Source: an uncultured Candidatus Binatia bacterium (GTDB lineage: Bacteria > Desulfobacterota > Binatia > Bin18). From it: a DNA stretch of 64,000 nt. Under the pieces are notes generated by a model. That model had not been told where the DNA came from. It saw only the letters and a program-made list of their open reading frames with translations, and did not search any database. Both the position numbers and the translations under genes were made by a program. The stretch covers positions 2,483,684 through 2,547,683 of the forward strand of contig OY282457.1 in NCBI GenBank assembly GCA_958296235.1, written 5' to 3'. Shown here piece by piece: positions 51,041-60,342 of the stretch (position 1 is its first letter; the number at the start of each line of letters is the position of its first letter).

Positions 51041-51362
51041 TGTCCTCCTGCTGCTCGGCCTGTTTTTTCTCCTGACCGGGACGTTCGGCCTGTTGCGGCT
51101 GAGGGATGTGTACGCGCGCATGCACGCAACGAGCAAGAGCACGACGTTTGGTGTGGCCGGAGTGGTTCTGGCCTCGCTGCTCTACCTGCGGTATCTGGGG
51201 CTCTCCTCAGGGCTGAAGGAGTCCCTGATCGTCCTCTTTCTTTTTCTGACCGCCCCGGTTGGGGCGCATATGATCGCCCGGGCCGCCTACCGGGCCGGCG
51301 TTTCGTTATGGCAGGGCGGCGTGGTGGATGATTTCAAGAAATGGCTGGATGAAAATCGGTAG
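51006..51362 (+). CDS. mrpG: Mrp antiporter subunit G
   Basis: 118 aa. LLLGLFFLLTGTFGLLRLRDVYARMHATSKSTTFG is typical MrpG; the C-terminus is a soluble DDFKKWLDENR. It overlaps the 3' end of mrpF by 35 bases. TTG 51003 would add one residue. It closes the operon. Confidence 0.93.
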   Translation: MQVPYLLDVLVSVLLLLGLFFLLTGTFGLLRLRDVYARMHATSKSTTFGVAGVVLASLLYLRYLGLSSGLKESLIVLFLFLTAPVGAHMIARAAYRAGVSLWQGGVVDDFKKWLDENR

Positions 51363-51479
51363 TCTGCTTGCCTTTGATAAAATTGAAGTCCGGGAGACGC
51401 TTAGGGAAAGATGTCTTGTGCCCCTCTATCACAAGCTCTGCTCAACAATACTCTGGGGCAAGAAGGAGACGGCTGACAG

Positions 51480-52808
51480 ATGAGTGGAGGAACAGACGGT
51501 TTTTGGCAAGGGCTACGCCGGCTTACCGTTGTACTCGTGCTGACAGTGTATCCAGGTTTGGTCATGGAAGCGTCTGCCCGACACCCGCGCGTGCAACTCG
51601 GGCCTCGCCCATTTTACCTGGTCGATGCCATGCGTCCGGGCAGACTCAAGGCAGCGCTCCAGCGGTGTTCGACCTGGGGCCGCTATACAAAACGGGACTT
51701 CTCAATCGGTCACCGGGGCGCTCCCATGCAGTTCCCCGAGCATACAAAAGAGTCGTATGCAGCCGCCGCCCGCATGGGGGCCGGCATCATTGAGTGCGAC
51801 GTCACTTTCACCTCGGATGGCGAGTTGATCTGCCGTCATGCCCAGTGCGACCTGCATACCACGACCAACATTCTCAATACGGAGCTGGCCTCCACCTGCG
51901 AACAACCCTTTACTCCCGCTGAGTTTGACCCCGTCACCGGCGAGCGGACAAAAGCCGCCTCGGCCAAATGCTGTGCCAGCGACCTGACCCTCGTCGAATT
52001 CAAGTCGCTATGCGGGAAAATGGATGCCAGTAATGAGAACGCAACCACTGTCGAAGAATTTCTGGCCGGGACGGCGGACTGGCGCACCGACTTGTACTCG
52101 ACCTGTGGCACCCTCCTCTCCCATACCGACAGCATCAAGCTCTTCCAGCGTCTGAGGGTCAAGATGACACCCGAGCTCAAGGAAGGCGAGGCAGCAGACG
52201 TACAAGCGGTCTTTGGAGGCCAAAGGGCCTATGCCGCGGCGCTGATTGATGACTATGAAGAAGCGTGCGTTCGACCGGAGAACGTGTATGTTCAGTCCTT
52301 CAATTTTGACGATGTTCTCTATTGGATCGAAAATGAGCCGGCTTTTGGCGAACAGGCCGTTTACCTCGACGGCCGCGATGGGAGCATTGATCCGGTGGAC
52401 CCCGACGACCCAGGCGACCCCGACGACCCTCATAACCCTACCTTGCAGCAGATTGCAGCCAAGGGCGTCACTATCATAGCGCCGCCCATGTGGGTACTCC
52501 TGACGGTCGCAGACGGTGCCATCGCGCCCTCGAAATATGCCGAGAAGGCAAAGGCTGCCGGCCTCGGCCTCATTACCTGGACCGCTGAACGCTCCGGTCG
52601 TATCGTTGAAGACGTGCTAGAGGGCCGTGGGAGCAATTTTTACTACCGCTCAACAGACGGTTCCTCCGCCACGGCCAACGCGCTTCGCAATGACGGCGAC
52701 ATCTTGACCACTCTTGACGTGCTCGCAGCTCAGGTAGGAGTCCTCGGCGTCTTTTCCGACTGGCCGGCCACGACAACCTTTTATGCGAATTGCATGCGCC
52801 TCAAATAG
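51480..52808 (+). CDS. Secreted glycerophosphodiester phosphodiesterase-like protein
   Basis: 442 aa with a signal peptide ([19 protein letters not shown]). GDPD TIM-barrel motifs: [16 protein letters not shown] (HRG ... PEHT, about residues 80-95), then [19 protein letters not shown] with the metal-binding E-D and catalytic His. A Pro/Asp-rich insert ([14 protein letters not shown]) interrupts the barrel in the second half, and there are several cysteine pairs. GDPD enzymes split glycerophosphodiesters; the extra features resemble glycerophosphodiesterases of eukaryotic-type length. AAGGAGACG precedes ATG 51480. Confidence 0.82.
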   Translation: MSGGTDGFWQGLRRLTVVLVLTVYPGLVMEASARHPRVQLGPRPFYLVDAMRPGRLKAALQRCSTWGRYTKRDFSIGHRGAPMQFPEHTKESYAAAARMGAGIIECDVTFTSDGELICRHAQCDLHTTTNILNTELASTCEQPFTPAEFDPVTGERTKAASAKCCASDLTLVEFKSLCGKMDASNENATTVEEFLAGTADWRTDLYSTCGTLLSHTDSIKLFQRLRVKMTPELKEGEAADVQAVFGGQRAYAAALIDDYEEACVRPENVYVQSFNFDDVLYWIENEPAFGEQAVYLDGRDGSIDPVDPDDPGDPDDPHNPTLQQIAAKGVTIIAPPMWVLLTVADGAIAPSKYAEKAKAAGLGLITWTAERSGRIVEDVLEGRGSNFYYRSTDGSSATANALRNDGDILTTLDVLAAQVGVLGVFSDWPATTTFYANCMRLK

Positions 52809-52854
52809 TGCCCTGAGTGTCCCGTCGCTGCCCGACTACCCCTCCTCCGAACGT

Positions 52855-53877
52855 TTAGTGTAGCCCTGGCATTACTTCTGTGGCAAAGAGTTCCATCGAG
52901 CGTTGACTCTTCGCCGGGTCGAGGCCGGGGAGGTGCATGCCCAGGACGAGATGCGTTGTGCGCACCTCTTGGGTAAACCGCTCAATCTCACGCCCGATTT
53001 CTTCCGGGGTACCGATCATGGGGCTGGCGAGCAATTGCTCGGGATGCTCCCGCAACTCAGCCGGGGGCGGCAGGTGGCTGAACTGCTCAGCGCCGGGAAA
53101 ATCCTTGGCCTCGGACAGCCACCGGCCATACCAGCTCAGCATATAGTGAAGATGCTCCTGAGCCTCATCCCAGGCTTGATCGTGGCTCGGCGCGACATAC
53201 GCCCAGCGCAATTGGGCGGCATGATAATCGTTGGGGTCGCGCCCATGCTGGCGCAACGCGGCATCATACGCTTCCTGAGCTTCCGAGGCTCCGCCGCCGA
53301 GAAAATGACAGCCCAGGCGCGCGGCGCGCTCAATCGCCTTTGGCGCGTTGGCGCCGATCCACAAGGGCGGATGCGGGCTCTGGGCCGGTTTGGGCTGAAG
53401 GCGAATATCCTTCAACTGGTAGTGTGTGCCTTCATAGGAGAAAGGGTCTTGGGTCCAGATGCCCCGGATGACCTCGACTCCCTCCTCCATGCGCGAGCCG
53501 CGCTCCTTGCGCGGGATGCCATAACCGGCAAACTCGGCAGGGGCATATCCCTGCCCCAGTCCCAGGTCAAAACGCCCGTTGGACAGGATATCCACGGTTG
53601 CCGCGTCCTCAGCAACCCGCACGGCATTATGCAGGGGCAGGAGGATCAGAAATGTCCCGATACGCACCCGACTCGTCATAGCGGACAGCGTCCCGGCTAT
53701 CGGCAGCAGCGAGGGCGAGTAGCCGTCTTCGGCAAAGTGATGCTCAGTCAGCCAGATCGTGTCATAGCCGAGTTCCTCGGCCACCTGGGCCTGATGCAGT
53801 TGCTCGGCATAAAATTGCGGAAACGGCTTGCGCCATTGAGGGGGGTTCCGAAAGGGAAAGAGTAATCCGATATCCAT
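52855..53877 (-). CDS. LLM-class flavin-dependent oxidoreductase
   Basis: 340 aa luciferase-like barrel: GYDTIWLTEHHFAEDGYSPS ... RIGTFLILLPLHNAVRVAEDAATVDILSNGRFDLGLGQGY. The cofactor could be FMN or F420. CAGGAGGAC precedes ATG 53877. It is 41 nt downstream of the CoA-transferase gene on the same strand, so co-expression is likely. Confidence 0.88.
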   Translation of the reverse strand: MDIGLLFPFRNPPQWRKPFPQFYAEQLHQAQVAEELGYDTIWLTEHHFAEDGYSPSLLPIAGTLSAMTSRVRIGTFLILLPLHNAVRVAEDAATVDILSNGRFDLGLGQGYAPAEFAGYGIPRKERGSRMEEGVEVIRGIWTQDPFSYEGTHYQLKDIRLQPKPAQSPHPPLWIGANAPKAIERAARLGCHFLGGGASEAQEAYDAALRQHGRDPNDYHAAQLRWAYVAPSHDQAWDEAQEHLHYMLSWYGRWLSEAKDFPGAEQFSHLPPPAELREHPEQLLASPMIGTPEEIGREIERFTQEVRTTHLVLGMHLPGLDPAKSQRSMELFATEVMPGLH

Positions 53878-53918
53878 ACCGTCCTCCTGATGGTCTCAAT
53901 GTTCTATATAGGGAAGCG

Positions 53919-55109
53919 CTAGATCAGCCCTGCTGCTCGCATAGCAGCAATAGCCTGTGCGTCATAGCCGAGTTCCGTCAGGACCTCAGCGCTATGCTCG
54001 CCGAGCAGAGGCGCGGGCCGTAGCGGGACGTCCGAAGCCGACAGTTTGATGGGATTGCCGGCCATAGTGTACGTTCCGCGCGTGGGATGATCAAGTTCGA
54101 GAATCATATCCCGTTCGCGCAAATGCGGATCGTTCATGACTTCGCCCGTATCCTGACACGCCCCGCACGGCACCCCAGCCTTGGCTAAAATTCGCATGAC
54201 TTCATGTTTCGGTTTGCTCAATGTCCATGCTTCGATAAAGGCGTTCACTTCATCTGCACGCTCATTCCGGGCCTCGGGTGTGTGATAGCGCGGGTCGTCA
54301 ATCAAGTCTTCCCGTTGTATGGCGCGCAGCAAAGGCTCCCACATCTGCTGCTGGGCAATAATGAACACATAGTCGTTGGGACCGCCGGGATGGCAACGAT
54401 ATGTCGTGGCGGGGACAAACCCGAGTTGATTGCCCGTGCGTTCAACCGGCTTGCCAGAGCGCTGGTGGTCGCGCAGGCTGACTCGAACCAGATTCACCAC
54501 CGCGTCCTGCATGGACACTTCGACCTGTTGGCCGACTCCGCTGGTGTGGCGCTGCATCAGGGCGGCCAGGATGCCGATAACGCAGTGCATGCCGGTGCCC
54601 GAGTCTCCCACACACGACCACGTGACGGTTGGCGGATTGTCAGGAAAACCGGTCACGCTCATCGAGCCGCCCATCGCCTGAGCCACAGGTTCAAAACTCT
54701 TGAACGAGCTATACGGTCCATACGAACCAAAGCCTTTGATGCTGGCATAGACAAGGCGCGGATTGAGCTGTTTGAGGCTGTCATAGCCAAACCCAAGCCG
54801 TTCCATAGTACCGGGTCCGAAGTTCTCCAGCACGACATCTGCGGTTGCCACCAGTTTTTCAAAAGCTTGCTTGCCTTCTGGATGTTTCAGGTCAAGCGCC
54901 AGGCTGCGCTTGTTAGCATTGAAAAAAAGGAAAAACAGACTGTCCGTACCCGGCTGGTCATTCAGACTCACGCGGGCGATATCACCCCGTCCGGGCGGTT
55001 CGATCTTGATGACGTCAGCCCCGAGCCAGGCTAAAATCTGGCCACACGCCGGGCCAGCCTGATTGTGAGTCAAGTCAAGCACCTGGATACCATCAAGCGC
55101 AGCGCTCAT
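53919..55109 (-). CDS. Family III CoA-transferase, formyl-CoA:oxalate type-like
   Basis: 396 aa, most similar by eye to formyl-CoA:oxalate CoA-transferase: DVIKIEPPGRGDIARVSLNDQPG, the VENFGPG-type segment, catalytic Asp in GDSGTGMH (about residue 170), MQDAVVNLVRVSLRDHQRS and the closing APLLGEHSAEVLTELGY. The glycine-rich loop of true Frc (GGGGQ) is missing; its place is taken by ATTYRCHPGGPNDY. The substrate may therefore differ from oxalate. ATG 55109 is chosen on the family start. Confidence 0.82.
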   Translation of the reverse strand: MSAALDGIQVLDLTHNQAGPACGQILAWLGADVIKIEPPGRGDIARVSLNDQPGTDSLFFLFFNANKRSLALDLKHPEGKQAFEKLVATADVVLENFGPGTMERLGFGYDSLKQLNPRLVYASIKGFGSYGPYSSFKSFEPVAQAMGGSMSVTGFPDNPPTVTWSCVGDSGTGMHCVIGILAALMQRHTSGVGQQVEVSMQDAVVNLVRVSLRDHQRSGKPVERTGNQLGFVPATTYRCHPGGPNDYVFIIAQQQMWEPLLRAIQREDLIDDPRYHTPEARNERADEVNAFIEAWTLSKPKHEVMRILAKAGVPCGACQDTGEVMNDPHLRERDMILELDHPTRGTYTMAGNPIKLSASDVPLRPAPLLGEHSAEVLTELGYDAQAIAAMRAAGLI

Positions 55110-55199
55110 TGTCTCATGCTCCCTTACTTTCTCTATGGACGTCCTCTGCATTATTTTTACTCCCGTACCGAGGACGCGCTTCGTCCCGATGCGTCGCCC

Positions 55200-55877
55200 C
55201 TACCTGATAGGGTTCAGTGTTACCCTATTATAAGCCTTCTTTACCATTGCAGCAGGCACATACACGATCCGTACATCCAGGATTTTACAGCGTGGTGGTT
55301 TGGCGACTCTAATTCGCCAAGTCTCTTTCGAGTTGTCCATAAAAATATCGGCAGCATCACTGTATAGGCAACCAGAACCAGAAAGTCTCCAACTGCTCAC
55401 TATAGCTGCCTCGAATTTGGTCTTCCTAAGACTGGTCTCGTAAGAATAAGTTCCTGCTTTTTTGGGCAGGTTCAGCCGATAGCGATGAGTTTCGATGCCC
55501 GGACCGGCCAACTCTTCCTGGAATATCCTTTTTTCTTCCTCCGCTTTGTCCGCGGCTTCCGTAATCTTCTGGAGGAGCATTCTTGCTTTATCGTTCGTCA
55601 CTTCCAAATTCTTGCTAATTTCCTCCGCCCTTTCACTGATTTCCTCGATCGCATACTCCTTCACGGCTTTTTCGACCGTGTTATTGATTAGCGTCGGGAT
55701 GCCAAAGAAAGCTGCCAGAGCCAGGAGAGGGGTGATGACGATACCTGCCACTTTGAAGTCGCGACGCAAGCGACCGTTATCAGCTATCGCTTCGTCCCGA
55801 GCTCTGTCTGCTTCCTCTTTGATGAAATCTCGAAGTGATGAATCAATATTGGGTGGGTCGCTCATCGCATTCCCCAT
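55200..55877 (-). CDS. Hypothetical membrane-anchored coiled-coil protein
   Basis: 225 aa. One N-terminal hydrophobic segment (VAGIVITPLLALAAFFGIPTLI, about residues 44-65), followed by a long coiled coil (EEISERAEEISKNLEVTNDKARMLLQKITEAADKAEEEKR) and a beta-rich C-terminus with two cysteines. No family recognised. It could be an envelope or stress protein, but nothing shows this. Confidence 0.55.
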   Translation of the reverse strand: MGNAMSDPPNIDSSLRDFIKEEADRARDEAIADNGRLRRDFKVAGIVITPLLALAAFFGIPTLINNTVEKAVKEYAIEEISERAEEISKNLEVTNDKARMLLQKITEAADKAEEEKRIFQEELAGPGIETHRYRLNLPKKAGTYSYETSLRKTKFEAAIVSSWRLSGSGCLYSDAADIFMDNSKETWRIRVAKPPRCKILDVRIVYVPAAMVKKAYNRVTLNPIR

Positions 55878-55920
55878 TTCTCAGAACAATACGCGTAACG
55901 TCCCCCAACACCACAGCGTT

Positions 55921-56271
55921 TTAGGCCAACGGAATAAACAAGGACTTTCTGGGCTGGCCGTTGACTGCTCGGCTGATATGGCCCTGGCCGGTGGTATCCT
56001 CGGCCAGCAGAATCTCTCCCGTGCCCAGGACGCGCTTCGTGCCGTCACCAATCTCGATCTCGACCGCACCCTCAAGCATGACCACATACTGCCGCCGTGG
56101 CGCATTGTGAAAATCGAGGTCATAGTCGCCGCCCGTTTCTCGAAAGATCACACCGGTTGCCGGAATAATCTCAGAGAGCTGTCCCACTCCGCCACCGTCT
56201 TTGAGCGGAATCTCGACATCCTCAAAATGTGACTGGTTATCTGGACCCGTATAGATGCGGGTGACTTTCAT
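55921..56271 (-). CDS. Cupin-domain protein
   Basis: 116 aa single cupin barrel: RQYVVMLEGAVEIEIGDG (cupin motif 1-like) and GEILLAEDTTGQGHIS (motif 2 with His). No enzyme can be assigned. It is divergent from the dehydrogenase gene at 56427 with 155 nt between. Confidence 0.7.
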   Translation of the reverse strand: MKVTRIYTGPDNQSHFEDVEIPLKDGGGVGQLSEIIPATGVIFRETGGDYDLDFHNAPRRQYVVMLEGAVEIEIGDGTKRVLGTGEILLAEDTTGQGHISRAVNGQPRKSLFIPLA

Positions 56272-56426
56272 GCTGGGCCTCCTTTCCACAGGCTCTGAAC
56301 TGTATGACACCGGTCCCTTGAGTGTCAAATGATACCGGATTTTCCGACCTGGACAGGGCTATCGCCCATGACCTATAGTGATGCGGCTGCAACGAGAAGA
56401 GACCAGCAAAGGGAGAGGAGAACACG

Positions 56427-57509
56427 ATGCGCGCCGTAATGATGCTGAACCATGAACTGACAGTGGAAGATATTCCCGTCCCGGAGCCCGGACCGGGCGA
56501 AGTCCTGGTCAAAACCCTGGCCTGTGGGATTTGCGGCTCAGACCTCCATGCGCTGAAGCATACGGAAAAGCTGGTTGAGGTTTCAGAGCGTTCCAACGGC
56601 GTGTTTAATATGGACCTCAGCCGGGGCATCGTCATGGGCCATGAGTTCTGTGTCGAGGTGGTTGACCACGGGCCCAATACGGACCGCAGCCTCAAAGCCG
56701 GCGCCCGTGCGGTTTCCATGCCGATCCTCATTCGACCAGCCGGTGTCGAGACGGTCGGCTATTCAAACGATAACCCAGGCGGCTATGGGGAGTATATGCG
56801 CCTGAGCGAAAAGCTGTTGATTGAAGTCCCGAACGGCCTGCCGACGCAGAAAGCCGCCCTGACCGAACCTATGGCGGTCGGCCTGCACGCGGTTGAAATG
56901 GCGCGCCTGACACAGGACGACGTGCCGCTCGTCATCGGCTGCGGGCCGGTCGGTCTGGCCGTTATTGCGTCGCTGCGGATGAAAGGCGTGCAGCCGATTA
57001 TCGCCGCGGATTTCTCCCCCCGTCGCCGCCAACTCGCGCAGGCCGTGGGCGCGGATAGCGTCATTGATCCCGCGGAGCAGTCGCCCTATACCAGTTGGCA
57101 GGACGCCGCGGTCTGGGCCGACCCGAGTACGGCTCCGCCTCAGCCGCCTTGGGCTTCGGGTCCGCCGTTGCGACCGGCCGTTATATTCGAGTGCGTCGGT
57201 GTTCCCGGGGTCATTGATCAGATTATGGCCGCGGCCCCACAAGGCACCCGGATTGTGGTTGTGGGCGTGTGTATGGAAAAGGACAGCTTTGAACCCATGT
57301 TCGGGATCAACAAAGAGCTGAATCTACAATTCGTCCTCGGCTATAGCGGGGAAGAATACGCCTCCACCCTGCGGCATATTGCCGAAGGCCAGATTATTAC
57401 CGACCCCTTAATTACCGGGACGGTGGGGATAGAGGGAGTCGCTCAGGCATTCAAAGACCTGCACTCGCCTGAGCGGCACGCAAAAATTATTGTGGAACCC
57501 TGGCACTGA
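56427..57509 (+). CDS. Zinc-dependent alcohol dehydrogenase-like (MDR)
   Basis: 360 aa. N-terminal GroES-like domain with CGICGSDLHALK (Zn-binding Cys), GHEFCVEV, and Rossmann GCGPVGLAVIAS. The GroES domain lacks the four-Cys structural zinc set. About 20 residues rich in proline (PSTAPPQPPWASGPPLRP) are inserted in the Rossmann domain, which is unusual. AAAGGGAGAGG precedes the ATG. Substrate unknown. Confidence 0.85.
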   Translation: MRAVMMLNHELTVEDIPVPEPGPGEVLVKTLACGICGSDLHALKHTEKLVEVSERSNGVFNMDLSRGIVMGHEFCVEVVDHGPNTDRSLKAGARAVSMPILIRPAGVETVGYSNDNPGGYGEYMRLSEKLLIEVPNGLPTQKAALTEPMAVGLHAVEMARLTQDDVPLVIGCGPVGLAVIASLRMKGVQPIIAADFSPRRRQLAQAVGADSVIDPAEQSPYTSWQDAAVWADPSTAPPQPPWASGPPLRPAVIFECVGVPGVIDQIMAAAPQGTRIVVVGVCMEKDSFEPMFGINKELNLQFVLGYSGEEYASTLRHIAEGQIITDPLITGTVGIEGVAQAFKDLHSPERHAKIIVEPWH

Positions 57510-57567
57510 GGTGAAAGAGTAAACGTGTCCGGCATGTTTATTGGAGGACTGCCAGCAGGAGGACAGT

Positions 57568-58206
57568 ATGGCTGATATACAGAATTGGACCCTTCAGGGC
57601 GACTGGTTTGATGTGTGCAGTTGCGATATCGCCTGTCCGTGCGAATTTGCCCAGCCCCCCACAAACAATCACTGCGAGGGCGTCCTCGCCTACCATGTCC
57701 GAGAGGGGAGGTATGGCTCAACCCGTCTCGATGGGCTGAATGTCCTTGCCGTGGCCAGCTTCAGCGGCAATATCTGGGCTGGCGAGGCCAAAATCTCACT
57801 GGGGCTGTTTATTGACGAGCAGGCCGACGCGCAACAGCGCGAGGCGCTCCAACTCATCTTTTCCGGGCAGGCCGGCGGATTTATGGCCGGGTTTGCTCGC
57901 TTGATTGGTGAGGTGCGCGGGATTGAGTTTGTTCCCATCACTTTTGATATTGCTGAGGACCTGGCCTTTTGGAAAGCGGAGATTCCCGACCGCGTCACGG
58001 CCTTCGCCGAGGCGCTGACCGGACCGACCACTCCAAAAGGAAAACGGGTGCAGTTGCTGAATCCGCCCGGCTCCGAAGTTGGACCCGGCCAGGTCGCGAC
58101 CTGGGGCAAAACGGTTGACAATCGGGTCAACGCCTACGGCCTTGAGTGGGATTGGGCCGGGAAATCGAGCAAACACATCCCTTTTGACTGGAGTGGGCCC
58201 GCATAG
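57568..58206 (+). CDS. DUF1326 family protein
   Basis: 212 aa starting MADIQNWTLQGDWFDVCSCDIACPCEF. The C-S-C-D-I-A-C-P-C cluster near residue 17-25 marks DUF1326; it could bind metal. AGGAGGAC precedes ATG 57568. The function is unknown; it follows the dehydrogenase on the same strand by 58 nt. Confidence 0.82.
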   Translation: MADIQNWTLQGDWFDVCSCDIACPCEFAQPPTNNHCEGVLAYHVREGRYGSTRLDGLNVLAVASFSGNIWAGEAKISLGLFIDEQADAQQREALQLIFSGQAGGFMAGFARLIGEVRGIEFVPITFDIAEDLAFWKAEIPDRVTAFAEALTGPTTPKGKRVQLLNPPGSEVGPGQVATWGKTVDNRVNAYGLEWDWAGKSSKHIPFDWSGPA

Positions 58207-58259
58207 CTCGGACCCTGACGCTGCTCAGGAACTGCAAAAAACAGGACTGAAACCGAAGC

Positions 58260-58303
58260 GGCGGGAGAAGACTCATGCAAGGGGCTCATGAGCTTCCCCC
58301 GCC
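58260..58303. terminator. Imperfect long hairpin between converging genes
   Basis: The stem is GGCGGG-GAAG-CTCATG paired with CATGAG-CTTC-CCCGCC, interrupted by two mismatches, with a short loop. It lies between DUF1326 and the minus-strand gene at 58382. No T-run directly follows, so its role as a terminator is tentative. Confidence 0.4.
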
Positions 58304-58381
58304 ACTGGAAGGAGGAAGAAAGAAAGGAAAGCTATTATAGTAGACGGATCAACCCCGGTCAGTATTCAACCCACCCCCCGA

Positions 58382-59146
58382 TTATTCGGATAAATATTCC
58401 ACTTTCTCTAAAAAAGCCTTGGCCCCCCCGGATGTCCCTCTGGTATTCATCTGAAAGCCGAATCGGCTGATTGGGGGCACAACAGCCTGACCAAACTGCG
58501 TGCGGAAGGTCTGGTCCAAATCAAATTCCGTCACCACCCGCTCCCCTGCCGGCGCCCCGCAGGGGGTACAGAAATAGCGCCCGCCGGTTTTATAGTAATT
58601 CCCGGTATAGGCCCGATTTGCCTGCTCTTTTTCCCCGAGGAAGAGGCCGATAAAATACGGGGCATTGGGGACAAAGAGTGAGCCACTCTTGATTTTTTCT
58701 GCCCCAAACGTGGTCATCACCGCAATAGGAACCGCAGTGACCCCCTGGCTCCAATCCGCTCCGCGCGGATAGCGTTCGACTCCCCAATGAATCCGAATCC
58801 GCTTGACCGGAGACACATGCAGAGGCAACTCGAACAGGCCGGCTTTTTTTTGGGAAGTATGTAAGACGAGGCGATTATCCTTGAAGTGCGGCTGTAAATC
58901 GTCTGCGTCCAGGCGAAAGGTAAAGCCTTGCTGCTTCAACCATTCCTCCGCCGGACCATCTGGATGGCCGGAGAAATCAATCGTATGCAGCGGGACCGCT
59001 ATGGCCCCAGTAGCGCCCAACCACAGCAGCCACACACCCAGCAGGCTGAAAAGAATAAACGTGTCCTCCAACAGCATGTAGATACTGGACGCGTTTATTC
59101 TTCGAGTCCACACCACACCGTAATGACGAAGGCTCCGTGTCTGCAT
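58382..59146 (-). CDS. Hypothetical membrane-anchored secreted protein
   Basis: 254 aa from ATG 59146 (GGGAG upstream). One hydrophobic anchor (FILFSLLGVWLLWLGATGAIAV), then a beta-rich extracytoplasmic domain (DDLQPHFKDNRLVLHTSQKKAGLFELPLHVSPVKRIRIHWGVERYPRGADWS). The pattern resembles DUF3047-like sugar-binding beta-sandwiches but I would not assign it firmly. A longer reading from 59299 is possible and is not used. Confidence 0.55.
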   Translation of the reverse strand: MQTRSLRHYGVVWTRRINASSIYMLLEDTFILFSLLGVWLLWLGATGAIAVPLHTIDFSGHPDGPAEEWLKQQGFTFRLDADDLQPHFKDNRLVLHTSQKKAGLFELPLHVSPVKRIRIHWGVERYPRGADWSQGVTAVPIAVMTTFGAEKIKSGSLFVPNAPYFIGLFLGEKEQANRAYTGNYYKTGGRYFCTPCGAPAGERVVTEFDLDQTFRTQFGQAVVPPISRFGFQMNTRGTSGGAKAFLEKVEYLSE

Positions 59147-59327
59147 AATCTCCCGTGCACGGTCGAGCCGTCTATTTTGCTGACGAGCGGAGTCGAGCGC
59201 AAGGTCGCCCTCCAGACCGGGCGTCCGCATCTCTTTCCGACTTGACGATGGCCACGTTCCGGTCGAGAATGGCTCGCGCCGTATCACAAGAACCCCCATC
59301 CCACTGTCGATAGAGAGGAGAACAAAT

Positions 59328-60320
59328 ATGGCTCAAATTGGTCTGGCTTTGGCTGGCGGTATGTCGCCCACTGATGTTGTTGATTGTGTCACCTATGCAG
59401 AAGAGCAGGGCTATACCTCAGCCTGGTTTGCGGAAGGTCATGGCGGAGACCAGTTCTCTGTTCTGACCGCCTGCGCCCTCGCAACCCAGCGCATCCAGCT
59501 TGGAACGAGTATCAGCAGTATTTTCGTCCGCAGCGTACCGACCATTGCTATGGCGGCCGCGTGCGTCGATCATTATTCTCAGCAGCGCTTTATTTTGGGG
59601 CTGGGCTCCAGTCACAAGGTTCAGGTCGAGCCGGAGCATGGCATTCCATACGGTCAGCCGGTCCAGCGCATGCGAGAAACGGTCGAGATTATCCGCACGC
59701 TGCTGCGTGAGGGCTCGGTGTCCTATCACGGCGAGGCCGTGACCATTGAGCAGTTTGATCTCTGGTTTCAGCCCGCCCGCCCGGAAATTCCGATCTATAT
59801 TTCAGCCGTCTTTCCACAGATGCTTCAAGCCTGCGGTGAACTCGCCCAGGGGACCATTCTGGTGTGGAGTGCCCCGGAAGCGGGCAAGCTGGCCGCTGAA
59901 AATATCGCGCTTGGCGCCCACCGAGCCGGCCGTCAGGCCGAAGCGGTTGATATTGTCTCGCTCCTGCCGATGAGTGTGGCCCAGGATCATCAAGAAGCTC
60001 TGGCGCGCCTTCGGCCTCTGGTCGCTTTCTACGCCGGATTCTTTCCGCGCTATAATCGCGTCATGGCCGAGCAGGGATTTCCCGAGGAAGCCCAGGCTAT
60101 TCGGGCGGCGTGGCAGCAGGGGGACCGGCAAAAGGCGGCCCAGCTTGTTCCTGACCCTTTGATTGAAACGGTCAGTGTCGCCGGGACACCGACCGAATGC
60201 CGAGAGCGGGTCGAAGCCTATCGCCACGCAGGTATCGTGCATCCGGTTATTTTCCCCGTGAGCGACGGCCCAAACGGGAAACAGCACGTGCTGGATGCCG
60301 TCCGGGCCTGTGCGCCCTGA
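59328..60320 (+). CDS. LLM-class flavin/F420-dependent oxidoreductase
   Basis: 330 aa luciferase-like: YTSAWFAEGHGGDQFSVLTACALATQRIQLGTSISSIFVRSVPTIAMAA and FILGLGSSHKVQVEPEHGIPYGQPVQRMRETVEIIRTLL are typical of the F420-dependent 'LLM' class. GAGAGGAG precedes ATG 59328. Unrelated in detail to the LLM at 52855. Confidence 0.88.
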   Translation: MAQIGLALAGGMSPTDVVDCVTYAEEQGYTSAWFAEGHGGDQFSVLTACALATQRIQLGTSISSIFVRSVPTIAMAAACVDHYSQQRFILGLGSSHKVQVEPEHGIPYGQPVQRMRETVEIIRTLLREGSVSYHGEAVTIEQFDLWFQPARPEIPIYISAVFPQMLQACGELAQGTILVWSAPEAGKLAAENIALGAHRAGRQAEAVDIVSLLPMSVAQDHQEALARLRPLVAFYAGFFPRYNRVMAEQGFPEEAQAIRAAWQQGDRQKAAQLVPDPLIETVSVAGTPTECRERVEAYRHAGIVHPVIFPVSDGPNGKQHVLDAVRACAP

Positions 60321-60342
60321 GCCGTTTACGGATACGCATGGC

